A model generated the notes under the pieces. That model saw nothing but the letters and a program-made list of their open reading frames with translations. It was not told the origin of the DNA and did not search any database. The position numbers and the translations under genes are program-made. Of a stretch of 64,000 nt of DNA, positions 8,242-16,780 are shown piece by piece. Positions within the stretch are counted from its first letter, which is position 1; every line of letters begins with the position of its first letter. The stretch covers positions 1 to 64,000 of the forward strand of contig CAMVDP010000008.1 of assembly GCA_947166275.1 (NCBI GenBank), given 5' to 3'. The DNA comes from an uncultured Clostridia bacterium. GTDB taxonomy: Bacteria; Bacillota; Clostridia; Oscillospirales; Ruminococcaceae.

Positions 8242-8902
8242 AGGTGATGCCGTCCTTTCTGTATTGACAGGTCTCCCGCATGTTGCAAGCAGCGCAGCCG
8301 CGGATACCATTGGGTAGTTTGTTTGTGGATAAGCCGATCACTCCTGTGATAGACTTTCGTGGGAGAAGTATATAGTCTTTCGTAGCTGTGAGCCCGATCT
8401 GCTTTTCTGCGTTGAGATGCTTCAGCAGCACAGGCTGTAATTCGATCGGATAATCGCCGTAACCGGGACTGAACCGCCATGTAGTGCTGGTCATTGTACC
8501 GTCAGCGGAGAGCCGCTTTATCTGTTTTTCGCAGAGATCGTCGGCGTACTCTTCGATAAGTGCGCTTGCGAGTGCATCGAGCACCACTGCATATGCCATG
8601 TTGCGTATCTCGGCGATGTGTATCAGTCTGTCAGCTCCGGCTCCGAGAGTTGCTGCGGTGATCATTACCCGGGTACAGCCTTCAAGGTGCCGGTTCACAT
8701 CGCTGCCGATGAGCAGGTAGCTGACATCGGCCTTATCTGCGACAGAGTTGACAGCAGCGGCATCAATGACCTCGGCAAGATCTCTGAATCCGGTCTCTAT
8801 CAGCTCCGCGGTGGCTTCGTCAGGTTCGCTGCCGCGGTATCCGAGATATCGAAGAGCTTTTGCGTACGCTCCCGTCTTCAGATCATCAGGTATTTTTGTC
8901 AT
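8231..8902 (-). CDS. Stand-alone methionine synthase activation-domain protein
   Basis: 223 residues. The C-terminal half matches the vitamin-B12-dependent methionine synthase activation domain (SAM-binding), with the motif FSPGYGDYPIELQ, equivalent to the RxSPGYP-like loop of MetH, and a terminal cysteine-containing stretch GIRGCAACNMRETCQYRK. It likely re-methylates oxidised cob(II)alamin on MetH using SAM and a reductant. It overlaps metF by 4 bases upstream (ATGA) and metH by 11 bases downstream, so the three are translationally coupled. The split arrangement, with the reactivation domain in its own polypeptide, is known from Thermotoga and many Clostridia. Confidence 0.9.
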   Translation of the reverse strand: MTKIPDDLKTGAYAKALRYLGYRGSEPDEATAELIETGFRDLAEVIDAAAVNSVADKADVSYLLIGSDVNRHLEGCTRVMITAATLGAGADRLIHIAEIRNMAYAVVLDALASALIEEYADDLCEKQIKRLSADGTMTSTTWRFSPGYGDYPIELQPVLLKHLNAEKQIGLTATKDYILLPRKSITGVIGLSTNKLPNGIRGCAACNMRETCQYRKDGITCGE

Positions 8903-9768
8903 AGCAGTTTCCCGACCATTTCTGTAATCTTGCGTGCGACATACGGATTGTTCATCGTGTAGAGATGAATGCCGTCAACGCCGCTCGCAAGAAGATCAGC
9001 TATCTGATCCACGGCATAAGCGATACCGGCATCGATAAGCGCTTCGGGGCGGGTCTCGTACTTCGTCACCATACGTACGAATTTCTGCGGGAGAGACGCG
9101 CCGCACATAGTTACCATGCGCTCTATCTGTGACTTGCTGGTCACAGGCATTATGCCTGCCGAGATAGGCACGTTGATGCCGGCTATCTTCGCTTTTTCGC
9201 AGAAATCGTAGAAGAATGTATTGTCGAAGAAAAGCTGGGATATCAGCTCTTCAGCGCCTGCGTTAACTTTCCCCCGCAGATTGAGGATGTCTTCAGTGAG
9301 GTTTTCAGCTTCGGTGTGACCTTCGGGGTAGCATGCGCCGGAAATGCCTACATTATCATACTTGCTGTTGGAGCGTATGAACGATATCATATCGCTTGCG
9401 TGTTTAAAGTCGGTCTTTGGCGGTACATTTGGGTTGATGTCTCCTCGCAGAGCTAGAATGTTCTCTATCCCCGCTTCGACGAAGCTGTCCATGACCGTGA
9501 GCACTTCTTCCTTCGAGTTGTTGACGCATGTTATGTGAGCCATAGCTTCGATGCCGATGTCGTTTTTTATGTGTGCGGCGATATCGCGGGTAAAGGTGTT
9601 GGCGGTATTGCCGCCCGCGCCGTAGGTCACGCTGATGTAGGCGGGTTTAAGCTCCGCGAGCTCGTCCACGGCTGCGGTGATACTTTCAACGCCGCTTGTT
9701 TTTTTGGGCGGGAATACCTCGAAGGAAAATACAGGCTTCCCGGACTTGAACATTTTCGATATTTTCAT
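8899..9768 (-). CDS. metF: Methylenetetrahydrofolate reductase
   Basis: 289 residues, typical bacterial length. It reduces 5,10-methylene-THF to 5-methyl-THF, the methyl donor for MetH encoded two genes downstream. The (beta-alpha)8 fold shows SFEVFPPK near the N-terminus, YISVTYGAGG, the FAD-binding ILALRGD and the SQLFFDN motif with a conserved Gln. AAGGAG precedes the ATG. It begins only 30 bases after the secreted protease gene, with no terminator or riboswitch between, so the methionine genes seem to be read from the promoter far upstream at 15.1 kb or from a promoter inside the protease gene. Confidence 0.95.
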   Translation of the reverse strand: MKISKMFKSGKPVFSFEVFPPKKTSGVESITAAVDELAELKPAYISVTYGAGGNTANTFTRDIAAHIKNDIGIEAMAHITCVNNSKEEVLTVMDSFVEAGIENILALRGDINPNVPPKTDFKHASDMISFIRSNSKYDNVGISGACYPEGHTEAENLTEDILNLRGKVNAGAEELISQLFFDNTFFYDFCEKAKIAGINVPISAGIMPVTSKSQIERMVTMCGASLPQKFVRMVTKYETRPEALIDAGIAYAVDQIADLLASGVDGIHLYTMNNPYVARKITEMVGKLL

Positions 9769-9798
9769 AGTTTACTCCTTGAACGTCTGGTTGAACTA

Positions 9799-12279
9799 TT
9801 ATGCGACAGTATCTACTGTGAAGGTGAGCGGGAATACGTCTGCATCCACTTTCCGTTTCTTGCCGCCTGTCTTTACGGACAGAGTGCTGGTGATGCTGCC
9901 TTTTTTGACATCACTGCGCTTTACCTTGTATGTATAGTTTATGGTTTTGGTTTTTCCGGGTCGGATAACGGATATTTTACCGAGCTTGTTATCGGCACCG
10001 AGTTTTCCGAGGTTAAGGATGAGCTCAACGTCTTTCAGAGGTTCGGTACCGTTGTTGGTGATCGTTATCTTACCTTTGAGGATATCTCCGGCGGCATAGC
10101 TCTTGCCGGGATCTGTCACCGCGTTTTCGGGAGCGATGATCTCTGTCTGCGGGTAAGCTCTTATACCAAAGTTATCGTATGAGATCCCATTGTTTAAAAC
10201 ATTCTCATTGTCAGAAGTGACGATTTTGATTATCTCCGAAAAGTCCTCCCAGACGACACCCTTTTTTGTCTGTACACCTACGAAGCTCTCTCCCGGGTTG
10301 ACTACGGTCTGATAATAACCGGGTGACTTATATTGGATTGATTCATCTCCGGTTTCTTCAATAAAAGTATTGGTAACGAGTTTATCATTGAGAATGATCC
10401 CGTTCCGGTTTAATACAGACGAGAACATGTTACTGTATGATCCGTTCTCTTGCCGATAGCTGAAAATGACCGAATAGCTCTGACCTTTATGTACGGGAAC
10501 ACGTTCGGCAAGATCGATAGTGTGATAGCCAGCATAGTCGATCTTTATACTGCCTTCCGATTTTTTAACACCGTCTGTAGGTGCTTGGTAGTTCTCGCTC
10601 AGTAGATATACCGTGTAATCAAGGGTGGTGTTTGGAGCCAATGTGAATGTACCGATCCTTTTGATGAACTCATTCTCTTTTGCAGTGAATACATTTGAAA
10701 AGAATGTTTCAAAGGGGGAAGATTCAGGGCCTATTACTGCTTGGATAGCGTGATCATACATATCAGTGTCCAATGATTTGACATCGGATTCGTTATCGGG
10801 TCGGAAAATGTATGCTGTTGGGATTTCAAAGCTTTGATCGTAATACGAAATATAAAAATATCCGTCGCCGCCGTTGCCCCACATATTCTTTGAGATAGGA
10901 ACGGAGTTATTTATGCTTCCCCATGAATTTTTGGCGATAAACGCGCCGTTTCCTCCTATGGTGCCGTTAGGATCGTTGAAGTATTCTTTGGGAAAGTTGT
11001 CGTCATATCCAACGATCGTGACAGTATGATTGCTGGATAAGGGGAGGTTTATCGAATCGGGATCGGAAGGATCATATCGGGGATCAAAGGCATACTGCGC
11101 CCATATATCGGCTTGTTCGGGCGTTGTGACCGTCCCGTCAAGTGTAAGGTAATTCATGAAGCTGAATCCTGTATCGGCTTGATCTCCCAGATAAAGCGAA
11201 TCGCCGTTTATGCCTATAATAACACCGTGACCTTCGTAGATCTCCTTTTTTATAGAATAGGTACCTAATTCATTATACACATAAGAAGTATCGTTAAAGC
11301 CTGCCGGATTTGGAAGATAATCTGCTCCGCTGAAGCAATACGCTTTAATGTATTTTTTTGATTCATCAATGTCCCAGGTGCCTCCATCTCTGGAAATAAA
11401 TGAAAAGGAGTACAGCGTGTTCGTATCGAGCGGTATCTTACCTCTTAATACATCTGTGTAATAGGAGTAGCTTTTTTGGCTTGCGGAGATCATTTTTAAA
11501 CATTCATTATAGTCTTTGGAATAACCGTCTGCTATCAGTTTGGGGTCTATCATGTTTCCTTCTTTGTTGAAATGTGAGGTGTATGTGTAATAATGATATC
11601 CTTCATTGTTGTTGTATGGAGCATCACTTTCGAGAGCAGGTCCGACACCTTTATCAAATAAGTATATCGCCGAAGTGCCGTACCCGCCGGAATTAAGGAT
11701 CGATTCGGATAGCTCTGCGACGCTTTTTTCAGTATCATCTTCTAAGACGAAAAGGTACAGTCCTTCTCCGGCCTGTGTGGGATACTTCGGGTCGTTTTCC
11801 TGAACAGGGAACTGCGCAAACCAGACGAGATGGTGCTCGGAAAGATCAAGGGCTTTCTTCTGCTTATTTGTTGCGGTATTGAGGTCTATTCCCAAAGCTG
11901 TCGCGATACTGATTTCAGAAGCAGCTATTGTTCCGAATGCCCAGCATGTACCGAACGGTGTCTGATCCTTCACTTCTGTTACGTAACATTTTCCGTCCAC
12001 GTTTCTGAGATCGTAGCTTCCCGGTAAGTCGATCATTTCTGCTGAAGGTTTATCTACATCGTAATTATAAAGATTTCTGTTGGAATAATATGAATTGGAT
12101 GGTGGATTAAAAAATCCATCGTTAAGATCTTTTTCCGATGCTTCGATCAATTCTATATATTTTTTGATGCTGCCGTATTTTGTGTCCTTTTCTGCATAAG
12201 CAGACGCTGTAAAGGCGAGCGCCATGAATGATGCAAGAGCTGCGGCAGAGAGCCTGCGAAAAGCTCTGTTATTACTCAT
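9799..12279 (-). CDS. Secreted papain-family (C1A) cysteine protease with C-terminal beta domains
   Basis: 826 residues. A signal peptide (1-29, ending ASAYA) indicates export. The peptidase C1 domain (about 85-480) has the nucleophile in QTPFGTCWAFG (Cys112), the histidine in SNHTVTIVGYDD and the asparagine in AKNSWGS, so the triad is complete. The domain holds long insertions, as in the C1A 'lectin-like' subgroup of gut bacteria. The C-terminal part (about 500-826) consists of beta-rich, Ig/CARDB-like modules (TITNNGTEPLKDVELILNLG). No dockerin or sorting signal is seen. It starts 13 bases after the GH9 gene with GGGAGA as ribosome binding site, so the two secreted enzymes are probably co-expressed. 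Substrate unknown. Confidence 0.9.
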   Translation of the reverse strand: MSNNRAFRRLSAAALASFMALAFTASAYAEKDTKYGSIKKYIELIEASEKDLNDGFFNPPSNSYYSNRNLYNYDVDKPSAEMIDLPGSYDLRNVDGKCYVTEVKDQTPFGTCWAFGTIAASEISIATALGIDLNTATNKQKKALDLSEHHLVWFAQFPVQENDPKYPTQAGEGLYLFVLEDDTEKSVAELSESILNSGGYGTSAIYLFDKGVGPALESDAPYNNNEGYHYYTYTSHFNKEGNMIDPKLIADGYSKDYNECLKMISASQKSYSYYTDVLRGKIPLDTNTLYSFSFISRDGGTWDIDESKKYIKAYCFSGADYLPNPAGFNDTSYVYNELGTYSIKKEIYEGHGVIIGINGDSLYLGDQADTGFSFMNYLTLDGTVTTPEQADIWAQYAFDPRYDPSDPDSINLPLSSNHTVTIVGYDDNFPKEYFNDPNGTIGGNGAFIAKNSWGSINNSVPISKNMWGNGGDGYFYISYYDQSFEIPTAYIFRPDNESDVKSLDTDMYDHAIQAVIGPESSPFETFFSNVFTAKENEFIKRIGTFTLAPNTTLDYTVYLLSENYQAPTDGVKKSEGSIKIDYAGYHTIDLAERVPVHKGQSYSVIFSYRQENGSYSNMFSSVLNRNGIILNDKLVTNTFIEETGDESIQYKSPGYYQTVVNPGESFVGVQTKKGVVWEDFSEIIKIVTSDNENVLNNGISYDNFGIRAYPQTEIIAPENAVTDPGKSYAAGDILKGKITITNNGTEPLKDVELILNLGKLGADNKLGKISVIRPGKTKTINYTYKVKRSDVKKGSITSTLSVKTGGKKRKVDADVFPLTFTVDTVA

Positions 12280-12292
12280 TGTTCATATCTCC

Positions 12293-15076
12293 CTATTTAA
12301 GCTTTTTTCCGTTGTAGGTTATTGTGATATTGTCAGCGTTTCCGCCTGAAAAGTCATTGCCGAGGTCGAACTCGGACCAGTCCGCCTTATGGATACGCAC
12401 GTTTATTGTGAGCGTGTCGCCGCCCGCGAGTACGCCTGAGCTTTTGACGGTGCACTTGGTATCAGTCTTATCGCCGGAGGCTTTCGAGAAGCTGCCCGTG
12501 ACGGTATCGGTGCAAGCCGTATACGCGCTTCCCTGGATGTCGGCATAATCACACTCGAACACGACATCGCCGCCGCCGTCGTTAGTGAACATATAGTCGG
12601 CAGTGAGCTTTGACAGGTCGATGCCGTCGCTGCCGGTGTTCTTTATCTTAAGCGTGAACGCTATGGTGTTACCTTTTCCGCTTGCGGCCTGCTGTTCGAG
12701 CTCGATGTTCATCGAACCTTTGTCGGAGATCTTTATGGGCGTGTCATTGTTAACTGTTCCTGTGCCGCTGTATCCGCCGCTGTTGTTATTGCTGCTGCTG
12801 CCGGAGTTTCCGTTATTTGCTGCGGGCTTGATATTCTTTATCGCGTCGCCGGTATTGGATTCGTTCGGTTCGGTGCCGAATACGAGAGTGCTGCCTTCAT
12901 ACAGCGCCATATTGACGGCTTTGACCATAGTACCGGATGATACCGAGCCAATGTCGATGTATGACGGGTCGTTGGAGTTGTCCCATACGCCCTTGTTATT
13001 GCGGATACGGAACTGGACTTCCTTCTTGTAGCTTTCCTGACCGCCGGGGTAGATGTCCACTCCGGTGAAGTCGATCGCCACATAATAAAGGTTTTTCGCG
13101 TCGTTCCAGCAGAGTACGTCAGAGGCGCTGCCGCCCTGCATATAGTTCGTGGTGACTGCTATATCCGAGGAGCTGCCGCCTGCTTTCTTTATCTCCGAGA
13201 TATCGAAGAAATAGCAGAGCTTAAGGTTGTTGGTGTTCCTTGCCGGGAATGCGGTCTTGTTGTAGACCATTGCTTTTATCTCCACGAAGTCATCGCCGTT
13301 GACATTTACGGTAGCTTCAGTGTACAGCTCTTCATCGGGTGTCTCGATCGCTCCGAACTTTTTGAGCGTCTTGCCGCCGTACTCCTTGTACAGCTTCACG
13401 AGCGCACCTGTGAAACCTGCGTTGTAGTCGGTGGCAACTTCGCCGTTCTGATAATTGCTGCGGTTGTCGTCGTAGCTGTCATCGCTGTTCGGGCCGCCCA
13501 CAAGAGCGCCGTAAAGAACGTGACGGGTGTTCGCCGGTTCACCTATATTGTTTGCGTACGAGCCGTGAGCTGTGCGGTGATGCGGGTTCTGGGGATAGTT
13601 ATCGCCATAGCCGATGACATAGCTTCTGCCGGAGCTTCCGAGCGCGTAGTCCACCTGTGATTTCGCGAATTTCTTGTATTTTTCAGCCTTTGACGCGGAG
13701 CACTCCCAGCTGTCTGCATAGGAGAGCATCTCAAACGCCACGGTGGTAGCGTATCGGAGCGAGCCCCAGTTGTCGCAATACGCCAGCCCTTTCGGAGTTT
13801 TCTTGATCGAGTCGCACCAGTAGTCCAGATGCTTTTCAAGTGCGTCCTTGTATGTCCTGCCGCCGGTCTCTTTTGCGAGCAGCACTGCAGTGCCCCAGCT
13901 CTTGTCGTCCCAGCACAGTGCCCAGCCGTCGTCGCCTTCGCTGAAATAGTCCCGGGATTTCTGCAGGTAGCTTTCATCGCCGGTCGCCTTGTATATCCAG
14001 TACGCCGCGAATGCTATCTCATCCTTGAAGCCGCCGTAGGACTGATAAAATCCGTTCGCCGCGGTGTAACCGGAGTCAGACTGTACTTTTTCAGCATAAG
14101 CAAGAAGCTCCTTTGCATGCTTGATGCACTTGTCGGAGTATGCCTTGTCGGTGTCCTTGAACACGACTGCGCACGCCGCGAGAGAGCCCGCCGTTCCAGC
14201 CGTTACGGTAGAACCGGGGTTTGAGAGATCTACCTTGTATGAGGGGCGCTTCATCTGCGTCTCAACGACTTCGCAGGGTCCCCACCAGCCGTGGTCGGCA
14301 TTGCCGTCACCCACCTGGTAATAGTAAACGTTAGCCTCGGGGTGGCACCTGATGAAATAATCGTTGCCCCAGCGTATGTTATCAAGTATGTAATTGAGCT
14401 GACCGCTCGCTTCGTAGTCCTTGCGGTTCTCGACTACAGACCACGCGAGTATAGCCATTGAGTAGGACATGGGAAGGTTGAACTTGACGTTGTCTCCCGC
14501 ATCGAAGAAGCCTCCGGTAAGGTCGAGCCCGTTGTCCTTGCCGTCGTTCAGACAGGAATCACCGCGCCAGTTGCAGCGGAAGTTATCCGGAAGATCACCC
14601 GAGCGCTGGAGGTCATAGAACATGATCGATTTCTGGAGTGCCTCACCGTAGTTGAAGGTCGAGGTGCTGTCCTTACCCTCGTATCCGCCGTCGGCGGAGA
14701 GGTCAGACTTCGGTTTTGCAGTCGCAGCGGCAGTGGTACCGGAAGTGGTGCCGGCAGTAGCGGCGGAGGAGCTTGCTGCAGATGTAACAGTCTCTGCGGA
14801 AGTACCTGCGGAAGATGTGTCTGCTGCGGTATCGCCGGTGGTGATGGTGTTTTCTGCGGATGTGCCGCAGGTGGAAGTGTTTTCGGCAGGTTTACCCGCG
14901 GCAGTGTCGGAGGACGTTGAGCTTTCAGAGGTGTTGAAGGCTTCGGTCTCGATGTCGGATCCGGAGCTTTCACTTGCCGGTGTGGTCTGTCTCTCCGTGT
15001 ATTCATTCTGTGAGCAGCCGGAAACGGCTAAAATAAGTGCCGCAGCTGCTGATAATAGTCTGTATGTTTTCTTCAT
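12293..15076 (-). CDS. GH9 cellulase lipoprotein with two CBM3-like modules
   Basis: 927 residues. A lipoprotein signal ends ILAVSGC (Cys21), then a Ser/Thr/Ala-rich linker (about 25-125) spaces the enzyme from the membrane. The GH9 (alpha/alpha)6 domain (about 138-565) carries GGFFDAGDNVKF with the catalytic-base aspartates, HHRTAHGS and the acid NGEVATDYNAG. A CBM3c-like module (about 580-725) abuts it, the usual theme-B GH9 arrangement linked to processive endoglucanases. After a Gly/Ser/Asn linker comes a second CBM3-like module (about 790-925). There is no dockerin, so this cellulase is lipid-anchored to the cell rather than cellulosomal. It heads the minus-strand run with its own promoter. 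Confidence 0.95.
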   Translation of the reverse strand: MKKTYRLLSAAAALILAVSGCSQNEYTERQTTPASESSGSDIETEAFNTSESSTSSDTAAGKPAENTSTCGTSAENTITTGDTAADTSSAGTSAETVTSAASSSAATAGTTSGTTAAATAKPKSDLSADGGYEGKDSTSTFNYGEALQKSIMFYDLQRSGDLPDNFRCNWRGDSCLNDGKDNGLDLTGGFFDAGDNVKFNLPMSYSMAILAWSVVENRKDYEASGQLNYILDNIRWGNDYFIRCHPEANVYYYQVGDGNADHGWWGPCEVVETQMKRPSYKVDLSNPGSTVTAGTAGSLAACAVVFKDTDKAYSDKCIKHAKELLAYAEKVQSDSGYTAANGFYQSYGGFKDEIAFAAYWIYKATGDESYLQKSRDYFSEGDDGWALCWDDKSWGTAVLLAKETGGRTYKDALEKHLDYWCDSIKKTPKGLAYCDNWGSLRYATTVAFEMLSYADSWECSASKAEKYKKFAKSQVDYALGSSGRSYVIGYGDNYPQNPHHRTAHGSYANNIGEPANTRHVLYGALVGGPNSDDSYDDNRSNYQNGEVATDYNAGFTGALVKLYKEYGGKTLKKFGAIETPDEELYTEATVNVNGDDFVEIKAMVYNKTAFPARNTNNLKLCYFFDISEIKKAGGSSSDIAVTTNYMQGGSASDVLCWNDAKNLYYVAIDFTGVDIYPGGQESYKKEVQFRIRNNKGVWDNSNDPSYIDIGSVSSGTMVKAVNMALYEGSTLVFGTEPNESNTGDAIKNIKPAANNGNSGSSSNNNSGGYSGTGTVNNDTPIKISDKGSMNIELEQQAASGKGNTIAFTLKIKNTGSDGIDLSKLTADYMFTNDGGGDVVFECDYADIQGSAYTACTDTVTGSFSKASGDKTDTKCTVKSSGVLAGGDTLTINVRIHKADWSEFDLGNDFSGGNADNITITYNGKKLK

Positions 15077-15114
15077 GGTGTCTCCTTTCGCATGGCGAGG
15101 AAATCATAATCAAT

Positions 15115-15143
15115 ATTATATCACAAAAGTGGGTTTAAATCAA
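15115..15143 (-). promoter_or_regulatory. Promoter of the GH9-protease-metF-metH run
   Basis: On the minus strand TTGATT (15143-15138), 17-base spacer, TATAAT (15120-15115). It lies just after the terminator of the upstream gene, so it is likely the sole start for the cellulase transcript. Confidence 0.7.
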
Positions 15144-15164
15144 CAGTTTGTTTGAAATTTCTCA

Positions 15165-15196
15165 ATAAAAGAGGACGCTTCATCCGAGGCGTCCTC
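15165..15196 (-). terminator. Terminator after the class V aminotransferase gene
   Basis: GAGGACGC and GCGTCCTC pair across a 10-base loop, followed on the minus strand by TTTTATT. Confidence 0.82.
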
Positions 15197-15208
15197 TTAT
15201 CTCCTGAC

Positions 15209-16345
15209 TTATGCAAACGCAGCTATCCTGCTGACGGCACGGATAAGCGAGTTCACTTCTGACATGGTGTTGAATACTGACGGCGAGAACCTCACAGCGC
15301 CGCGATCTCCCGTGCCGATCTTCAGATGTGCGGGATAGGCGCAGTGGAACCCGCCCCGCAGCGCGAATCCTGCATCGCTCAGCATCGCTGATGCTCTCTC
15401 CGAGGGCAGATCACCGATGTTGAACGGTATCACCGGTGCGAACCGCTCGTCATACGCGTCACTGTACAGCGTCACATTCGGAAGCTTCTTAAGACCTGCA
15501 AAAAAGCGCTTGCAAAGGGCATATTCGTGCATTCTTACCGCGTCGATCCCCCGCGAGTTCACGAAGTCCACACCAGCACCGAGCGATATCGCTCCCGCAG
15601 TGTTTATCGTGCCGCTCTCAAGCCTGTCAGGCAGGAATTCCGGTTGCGCGAGCTCTTTGGAAAGGCTTCCGGTCCCGCCCTCGACCAGCGTTTTCAGTCT
15701 GTACTGTCCATCGGTCATCAGAAGCCCGGTACCCATAGGTCCGTACAGTCCCTTATGCCCCGCAGCGCAGATGATGTTCACGCCGCTGCCGAGCTTAAGC
15801 GGGAGTACTCCGGCTCCCTGCGCCGCGTCAACGATGAAGCATATCCCATGCTTCCTGCAGATCTCTGCTATCCGCTCCAAAGGCATTGTCCTTCCTGTCA
15901 CGTTGCCTGCCGCAGTGCATATCAACGCTTTGGTACGGCGGTTGATAAGCTTTTTGAAGCTTTCTGCCGTAGCATCATCGTCATCGTATGTCTGCGCCGC
16001 GGAATAAGACACGCCCGCGTTTTTTGACAGAGCATAAAGCGGACGCATCACGGCGTTGTGCTCTATGTCGCTCACCACTGCGTGAGAACTTTCAGTCAGT
16101 ATACCCTTGATCGCAGTGTTGAGCGCGAACGTGCAGTTCGGCATGAATATGGTGTTTTCGACTTCCGCGCCGAAGAAGTCCGCGCATTTCTCCCGCGCGG
16201 AGTACACAGCTTTCGCGGTCTCAAGCGACAGCGAATGACCGGCGCGGCCGGGATTCGCGCCGTACCGCACGAGTGCCCGGGACATGGCGGCTATGACCGC
16301 CGGCGGTTTCGGATATGTCGTCGCAGCATTGTCAAAGTAAATCAA
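15209..16345 (-). CDS. Cysteine desulfurase-like class V aminotransferase
   Basis: 378 residues starting with TTG (aaaGGAGAGaccgtaaTTG), reading MIYFDNAATT as in this family. The PLP lysine sits in AAGHKGLYGP, and the C-terminal active-site loop RGGFHCAYP carries a cysteine in the SufS/CsdA-like position. It probably frees sulfur (or selenium) from cysteine or selenocysteine as an enzyme-bound persulfide. The gene 38 bases upstream encodes a DUF3343 protein, a family proposed as a Se/S carrier and often found next to such desulfurases, so the pair may hand over sulfur or selenium for a specific modification. No SelD or YedF is seen in the window. Confidence 0.87.
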   Translation of the reverse strand: MIYFDNAATTYPKPPAVIAAMSRALVRYGANPGRAGHSLSLETAKAVYSAREKCADFFGAEVENTIFMPNCTFALNTAIKGILTESSHAVVSDIEHNAVMRPLYALSKNAGVSYSAAQTYDDDDATAESFKKLINRRTKALICTAAGNVTGRTMPLERIAEICRKHGICFIVDAAQGAGVLPLKLGSGVNIICAAGHKGLYGPMGTGLLMTDGQYRLKTLVEGGTGSLSKELAQPEFLPDRLESGTINTAGAISLGAGVDFVNSRGIDAVRMHEYALCKRFFAGLKKLPNVTLYSDAYDERFAPVIPFNIGDLPSERASAMLSDAGFALRGGFHCAYPAHLKIGTGDRGAVRFSPSVFNTMSEVNSLIRAVSRIAAFA

Positions 16346-16383
16346 TTACGGTCTCTCCTTTCGGCATATAGCCGTGTGGTGCG

Positions 16384-16662
16384 TCATCTTCTGCGGCGCG
16401 GCAGGGGCGGGAACGGCGGACGGGGAGGCATCGGAGGCGGGGGCGGAGGAGGAAACGGCATTGTGTCCTCGCAGCGTATCCCGGACTCCGCAAGTATACC
16501 GCAGACCATGTCGGGCGGCGCAGCCACGCTGATACCGAACGTACACCCCATGCGGCCGGAGCCGGTCTTTACTGTTTTGGCCCTTATGCCTTGTTTTGCG
16601 AGCACGCGGACTGCACGCTGCGCCGATGTATATGAATTTAACGGAATGATCGTGCTTTTCAT
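16384..16662 (-). CDS. DUF3343 protein (putative Se/S carrier) with proline-rich tail
   Basis: 92 residues from the ATG at 16662, which has AGGAAAGG ahead of it; the track's start is 24 bases too early. Residues 1-67 match DUF3343 (TIIPLNSYTSAQRAVRVLAKQGI, then GCTFGISV with the conserved cysteine and a second cysteine in MVCGIL). The last 25 residues are almost only Pro, Arg, Met and Phe, ending in PRRRR, a tail not expected for the family. Sits directly upstream of a cysteine desulfurase-like gene, which supports a role in sulfur or selenium transfer, still unproven. The tail is encoded by GC-rich DNA, but the frame is clean to its stop codon. Confidence 0.83.
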   Translation of the reverse strand: MKSTIIPLNSYTSAQRAVRVLAKQGIRAKTVKTGSGRMGCTFGISVAAPPDMVCGILAESGIRCEDTMPFPPPPPPPMPPRPPFPPLPRRRR

Positions 16663-16780
16663 AATAATTCTACCTTTCCTGTGCAATACTATTATTGCGA
16701 AAAATACGGGATCAACTATCCCTTGATATTTTATGCGCGTGCCGGAAAAGTGCTACCGCGCGCGCGGAACGGAGGAAACA

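Noticed and set aside
9769-9798. SAM or cobalamin riboswitch before metF
   Set aside because: Only 30 bases separate metF from the upstream gene.
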